Below are positions 60,398 through 64,000 of a stretch of 64,000 nucleotides of DNA, in pieces. Numbering within the stretch: position 1 is the first letter of the stretch; each line of letters begins with the position of its first letter. The stretch is taken from NCBI GenBank assembly GCA_035550215.1, contig DASZPM010000031.1, forward strand, positions 248,001 through 312,000, in the 5' to 3' direction. The notes beneath the pieces were generated by a model. It ran no database searches. It saw only the letters and a program-made list of their open reading frames with translations, and was not told the DNA's origin. Source of the stretch: JABDFW01 sp035550215 (GTDB taxonomy: Bacteria > Bacteroidota > Bacteroidia > Chitinophagales > Chitinophagaceae). The position numbers and the translations under genes are program-made.

Positions 60398-62938
60398 TCA
60401 GCTTTCAAGTTTTTGCAGGCATTTCGCAAGGTCAATTCCTTTACCTAAAACAGGCAAAAACAGGTCACCTTTTTTTTCAAGGCGGCTGAAAATATTTTTT
60501 ATGGTGAAGTTTAAAGGATGTAACCCTTTTTTAACTTCATCCCACTGGAGGGGGGTTGATACGGTGGCGCCGGGTTTAGGCCTTACGCTGTACGCGCAGG
60601 AAAGCGTTTGCCCCTTCCTGTTCTGCAGGAAGTCAACATATATTTTATTACCCCTTTTTGATAAAGACCTTTCAAGGCTTGTTATAGCAGGTAATTGCGA
60701 GGCTGTAAGGCTGGCTATAAGATGGCCGAAGTCTTTCACCTGGTCATAGGTATATTTGGCTCCCATGGGTATATATACATGCAGCCCGGTAGCGCCGGAT
60801 GTTTTACAATAACCCTCAATGCCCGCTTTATCAAGTACATTTTTTACAGCAAGGGCAGTTTCAATTACCTCGTCAAAGGTATTTTTATCAGATGGGTCAA
60901 TATCAATTACTACATAAGTCGGGTTGTCAATTTTTTGGGCAGTTGAGTTCCATGGGTTCATTTCAATGCAGCCAAGATTAGCAATGTATAACAGTGATGC
61001 TTTATCGTTACACATGATGTAGTGAATCGTTTTTTCATTGGACTCCGAAAAAACATCAATCTTTTTTACCCAGGCCGGCGCCTGTTCCCCTGCATCTTTT
61101 TGAAAGAAGCCGGCATCTGCTATACCGTTTGGGTTTCTTTTGAGTGACATCGGCCTGTTTTTGAGATATGGTAATATATAAGGAGATATTTTTTCATAGT
61201 ACTCAATCATATCACCTTTGGTAATGCCTTCGCCCGGCCAGTATATTTTTGTGAGGTTGCTTAACTGCAGGGTATGTTTATTTACTGTTACGGTTTTATT
61301 GGCTGTTGCATCCTGCTTTTCATCATCGGCCTCAATAGTGCTTTCGCTTTTTTTTGCCGGCGTTTTTTTAACGGGCATTGGTTGTTCATTTTGCTTTTTC
61401 ACTTCTTTAATATTTTTGTCAATACGTAATCCTTCAAAAACGGGATGCCTCAATAATCCTTCTTCAGTTTGCTCGGTAAAAGCAAGCTCACATACAAGTT
61501 TCGGCTTTATCCAGGTAACGGGCATGTTTACTTTTACCCTTGTATTAAACGGCGATTTTTCTGTTACAAGCGGCTGCATTTTTTCCCACAGTTCTTTCAG
61601 CGCCTTTTTGTCAAAACCGGTGCCTGTATGCCCCATGTAAACCAGCGTATTGTTATTGTATTGCGCCAGCACAAGTGCGCCAAAGTATTTGCGGCTGTTG
61701 CGGGGTTTCGTGTAACCAACAATAATAGCTTCGCGGCTGTTCTTGTTCTTTATCTTAAGCCACTCTTTTGTCCTTACACCGCACACGTATTCACTGGCGG
61801 CCCTCTTTGCAATAATGCCTTCAAGATTTTTTTGCCGCGCAAGTTTAAAAAATTCAATACCATGCTCTTTTATGTGGTCGCAATAACGCACAAGATCGTT
61901 GTTGCTTTGCGCCAGCACATCATGCAGCAATTCTTTGCGCTGCAGCAGTGGTAAATAGCGGATGTCCTTCCTGTTAAGAAACAGCAGGTCAAACACATAA
62001 TACACCAAAGGCAAATTAGTGTTATCCTCGTAATGCTGTAACTTTTGAAAGCTGGGGTTGCCCTGCTCATCCAGCAAAACAATTTCACCGTCAAGTACCA
62101 CATTTGCTTTAATAGTTTTAACTGCTTCAGCAATAACGGGGTATTTATTAATAAAAGACAGGCCGTTGCGGGAGTAAAGTTGCAGCTTTTTGTTTTGCCA
62201 GTCTGCTATGGCACGGTAGCCATCCCATTTAATTTCGTAAACCCAGTTTTTGTCATCAAATGCTTTATCAGTAAGGGTTGCCAGCATTGGCTTATAATAG
62301 CTTTGCAATTTTTTAGGGGGTTCATCCCGCGGCACTACTTTTTTTTTAACAGCAGGTGTTACTTTGGCCCGTTTTTTTTCGCTGGCCTTTAAGGCTGCGG
62401 CGGGTGTGTGTTCTTCGCTGTTGTAACTATCCTCGGCAAACTCGTCGCGGTGTTTTATCAGCAGCCAGCTATTATCTTTTTTGGTATCGCTTTTCAAATG
62501 CACCAATACAAACTCGCCATTAAGCTTTTTGCCTTTTAAAGAAAATTTCAGCTCGCCTTTATGTATTGCTGCAAGCGCCTGTTTTTCTGTAATGGCTTTA
62601 TGTTTGGCATCTACCGGTGTAAATGTGCCTTTATCCCAAACAATTACATCGCCCGCGCCATAATTCCCTTCGGGTATTTTGCCTTCAAAATTTATATAAC
62701 TAACCGGGTGGTCTTCCACCATCATCGCCAGCCTTTTATCTTTTGGGTCAAGCGAGGGGCCCTTTGGCACGGCCCAGCTTTTAAGCACACCGCCCAATTC
62801 AAGCCGGAAGTCATAATGCAGGTGAGAGGCATCATGGCGCTGCACAACAAACCTTGAGTGGTTTTTTTTAACTGCCTTGCCTTCTGGTTCTGAGGTCTCT
62901 TTAAAATTTCTTTTATTATTGTATAGTGTTAACGCCAT
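60398..62938 (-). CDS. ligD: DNA ligase D (PE-ligase-polymerase), non-homologous end joining
   Basis: An 846-aa end-joining enzyme. Domains in order: 3'-phosphoesterase (~25-170: VVQRHDASHLHYDFRLELGG, SWAVPKGPSLDPKDKR, VSYINFEGKIPEGNYGAGDV); ATP-dependent ligase (~215-515: adenylated Lys in YEIKWDGYRAIADW, VLDGEIVLLD, EGIIAKRAASEY, EWLKIKN); AEP/primase-type polymerase (~555-835: LTKIYWPGEGITKGDMIEYY, catalytic YVVIDIDPSDK, SGATGLHVYIP). A Lys/Pro-rich linker separates ligase and polymerase. It acts with Ku on double-strand breaks. Its ATG overlaps the Ku stop by one base (TGATG), so both are coupled. Confidence 0.96.
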   Translation of the reverse strand: MALTLYNNKRNFKETSEPEGKAVKKNHSRFVVQRHDASHLHYDFRLELGGVLKSWAVPKGPSLDPKDKRLAMMVEDHPVSYINFEGKIPEGNYGAGDVIVWDKGTFTPVDAKHKAITEKQALAAIHKGELKFSLKGKKLNGEFVLVHLKSDTKKDNSWLLIKHRDEFAEDSYNSEEHTPAAALKASEKKRAKVTPAVKKKVVPRDEPPKKLQSYYKPMLATLTDKAFDDKNWVYEIKWDGYRAIADWQNKKLQLYSRNGLSFINKYPVIAEAVKTIKANVVLDGEIVLLDEQGNPSFQKLQHYEDNTNLPLVYYVFDLLFLNRKDIRYLPLLQRKELLHDVLAQSNNDLVRYCDHIKEHGIEFFKLARQKNLEGIIAKRAASEYVCGVRTKEWLKIKNKNSREAIIVGYTKPRNSRKYFGALVLAQYNNNTLVYMGHTGTGFDKKALKELWEKMQPLVTEKSPFNTRVKVNMPVTWIKPKLVCELAFTEQTEEGLLRHPVFEGLRIDKNIKEVKKQNEQPMPVKKTPAKKSESTIEADDEKQDATANKTVTVNKHTLQLSNLTKIYWPGEGITKGDMIEYYEKISPYILPYLKNRPMSLKRNPNGIADAGFFQKDAGEQAPAWVKKIDVFSESNEKTIHYIMCNDKASLLYIANLGCIEMNPWNSTAQKIDNPTYVVIDIDPSDKNTFDEVIETALAVKNVLDKAGIEGYCKTSGATGLHVYIPMGAKYTYDQVKDFGHLIASLTASQLPAITSLERSLSKRGNKIYVDFLQNRKGQTLSCAYSVRPKPGATVSTPLQWDEVKKGLHPLNFTIKNIFSRLEKKGDLFLPVLGKGIDLAKCLQKLES

Positions 62939-63714
62939 CAGGATGCTTTTTTATGACCACTTTTTTGCAGGCTTGCCTTAAGCTGCGACATTAAATCCTT
63001 TGCCGTTGAGTGCACCACTTTTAAATGCGGCGTTGCCGGCTTTTTGCCTTTGGCTTTTGCGGTTATCAGCTTCATCAACTCACCTGAATAAGTGTCCTTG
63101 TATTTTGAGATATCAAATTCGCCGGTTAGCTGATTTATCAGTTCTATCGCCATTTTCAACTCTGCGGGTTTATTTTGCGAAGACGGAATATTAAGGTCTT
63201 CAGTGCTTCTTATTTCCTGTTGAAACCTTATTTTATTGGCCACTAAAACATCGCCGTATGGCCTTAAAATGCAAAGGTTTTCTCTTGTGCGTAAAACAAA
63301 ATTACCCAGGGCGACTTTTTTTGTTTTTGTTAATGCATCCCTTAAAAGCGCATAGGCCTTAACGCCGGATTTCTCCGGCTCAAGGTAATATGGCACATCA
63401 TAATAAATGCTGTCAATTTCTGCTTCATCGGTAAATTCTGCTATCTCTATAATTTTACTCTTTTCAGGGCTCGCTTTTTTAAAATCTTCATCAGTAAGCA
63501 CTACGTACTTATCATCCACTTTATAACCACGCACAATGTTTTCCCAGGCTACTTCTTTACCTGTGTTTTCATTTACCCGTTTAAAGCGTATGTTGCTGTG
63601 GTCTTTTTTATCCAGCATGTCAAGGTCCAGTTCGCTGCCCTGCACGGCGCTGTATAATTTTACCGGGATATTTACCAACCCAAACCCAATGACCCCCGTC
63701 CATATCGCTCTCAT
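62938..63714 (-). CDS. ku: Ku protein, DNA end-binding
   Basis: A 258-aa bacterial Ku homodimer subunit that rings double-strand DNA ends and recruits LigD. The start MRAIWTGVIGFGLVNIPVKL is diagnostic; the core includes DLDMLDKKDHSNIRFKRVNE, EVAWENIVRGYKVDDKYVVL, YYDVPYYLEPEKSGVKAYAL and LRTRENLCILRPYGDVLVA. The C-terminal Lys/Ser-rich tail (SLQKSGHKKAS) is typical of the LigD-interacting/DNA-binding extension. First gene of a two-gene operon with ligD. Confidence 0.96.
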   Translation of the reverse strand: MRAIWTGVIGFGLVNIPVKLYSAVQGSELDLDMLDKKDHSNIRFKRVNENTGKEVAWENIVRGYKVDDKYVVLTDEDFKKASPEKSKIIEIAEFTDEAEIDSIYYDVPYYLEPEKSGVKAYALLRDALTKTKKVALGNFVLRTRENLCILRPYGDVLVANKIRFQQEIRSTEDLNIPSSQNKPAELKMAIELINQLTGEFDISKYKDTYSGELMKLITAKAKGKKPATPHLKVVHSTAKDLMSQLKASLQKSGHKKAS

Positions 63715-63830
63715 ATATTTTTTGTTTAATTAAAATTGCGTAAACTTTATGCCAAAGTGTAAACGTTTTGCAAACACTACCTGTTATTGTTATGGTGGCA
63801 GGAAAATTGACTCACTAAATTTAAAAAATT

Positions 63831-64000
63831 ATGAAACACCGCATAATATATTTTGTTGTACTGGTTGCTGCAATAGGTGCTTTATTTGCGCCTGGCACAA
63901 ACAGCTTCTCGCAAAAAGAAGTTTTCCCCGTTGAGTCAAATATTTCGGGAACATGGAAGTTAATGCCGGTGCTTGCTTCAGATACGGCATCGGGCAAGCT
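63831..64000 (+). CDS. Exported protein, 5' part (META/NlpE-like or lipocalin-like)
   Basis: 56 codons before the window ends. A signal peptide MKHRIIYFVVLVAAIGALFA (cleavage near SFSQ) is followed by the start of a mature domain with SNISGTWKLMPVLASD. The GTWKL motif opens META/heat-shock HslJ-like, NlpE-like or lipocalin-like beta domains; the family cannot be fixed from this stub. Divergent from ku; no clear promoter box in the 116-nt gap. Confidence 0.65.
   Translation, partial: MKHRIIYFVVLVAAIGALFAPGTNSFSQKEVFPVESNISGTWKLMPVLASDTASGK

Overview
The window comes from a Bacteroidota chromosome, most likely a Chitinophagaceae-type organism. The signs are: -7 boxes of the TAnnTTTG type, a PorT-family protein and a cargo protein with a gliding/type IX type-B C-terminal domain, many TonB-dependent receptors, menaquinone UbiE, a LytS/LytTR pair, and O-acetylhomoserine-type methionine synthesis. 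Coding density is high and intrinsic terminators are common. There is no rRNA, transposase, integrase or CRISPR array; there is one tRNA-Arg(CCG).

Layout. 1-1744: 5' part of uvrA (minus). 1.9-6.1 kb: a SAM-I riboswitch with terminator, then metY-metX-hom. 6.2-8.3 kb: small secreted or unknown genes and one conserved gene broken by a 1-base frameshift. 8.4-12 kb: ubiE, an unusual actin-like ATPase, a bactofilin, and porT. 12-17.4 kb: an MFS carrier, a cobalamin riboswitch driving a BtuB-like receptor, a Cys-rich CWC protein and a Dph6-like ATP pyrophosphatase, then marC. 17.4-25 kb: GMC oxidoreductase with small subunit, a Tat-exported epimerase, a NUDIX-type regulator and a giant ThuA/sugar dehydrogenase/cytochrome c lipoprotein. 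25-32 kb: DPP-IV-like and M1 peptidases and a TPR histidine kinase. 32-45 kb (all minus): a sugar dehydrogenase/cytochrome c lipoprotein, a second epimerase, thioredoxin-like, TMEM220-like, TonB receptor, GH3, SUMF1-like, DUF1080 and carboxylesterase genes. 45.5-53.4 kb: a large OMP, a LolA-like protein, LytTR/LytS and the type IX cargo. 53.5-58 kb: an AT-rich PHP-ATPase (TrlF-like) gene bracketed by inverted repeats, then a coding-free repeat zone with a ~280-bp tandem array, ending at the 3' end of tRNA-Arg. 58-64 kb: YceI, topoisomerase IB, and a Ku-LigD end-joining operon.

How the genes work together. Methionine synthesis is gated by SAM, and B12 uptake by cobalamin. The two carbohydrate arms (17-25 and 32-45 kb) share paralogues and look like one periplasmic oxidative glycoside-degradation programme (GMC oxidation, DUF1080 keto-glycoside hydrolysis, epimerase-fold enzymes, PQQ-type dehydrogenase with cytochrome c); this is inference.

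The most unusual object is the actin-like protein at 9485-10513. Its phosphate-1 motif sits at the extreme C-terminus instead of the N-terminus, as expected for a circularly permuted actin, and it lies directly upstream of a bactofilin gene. The second is the PHP-ATPase island beside the tRNA.
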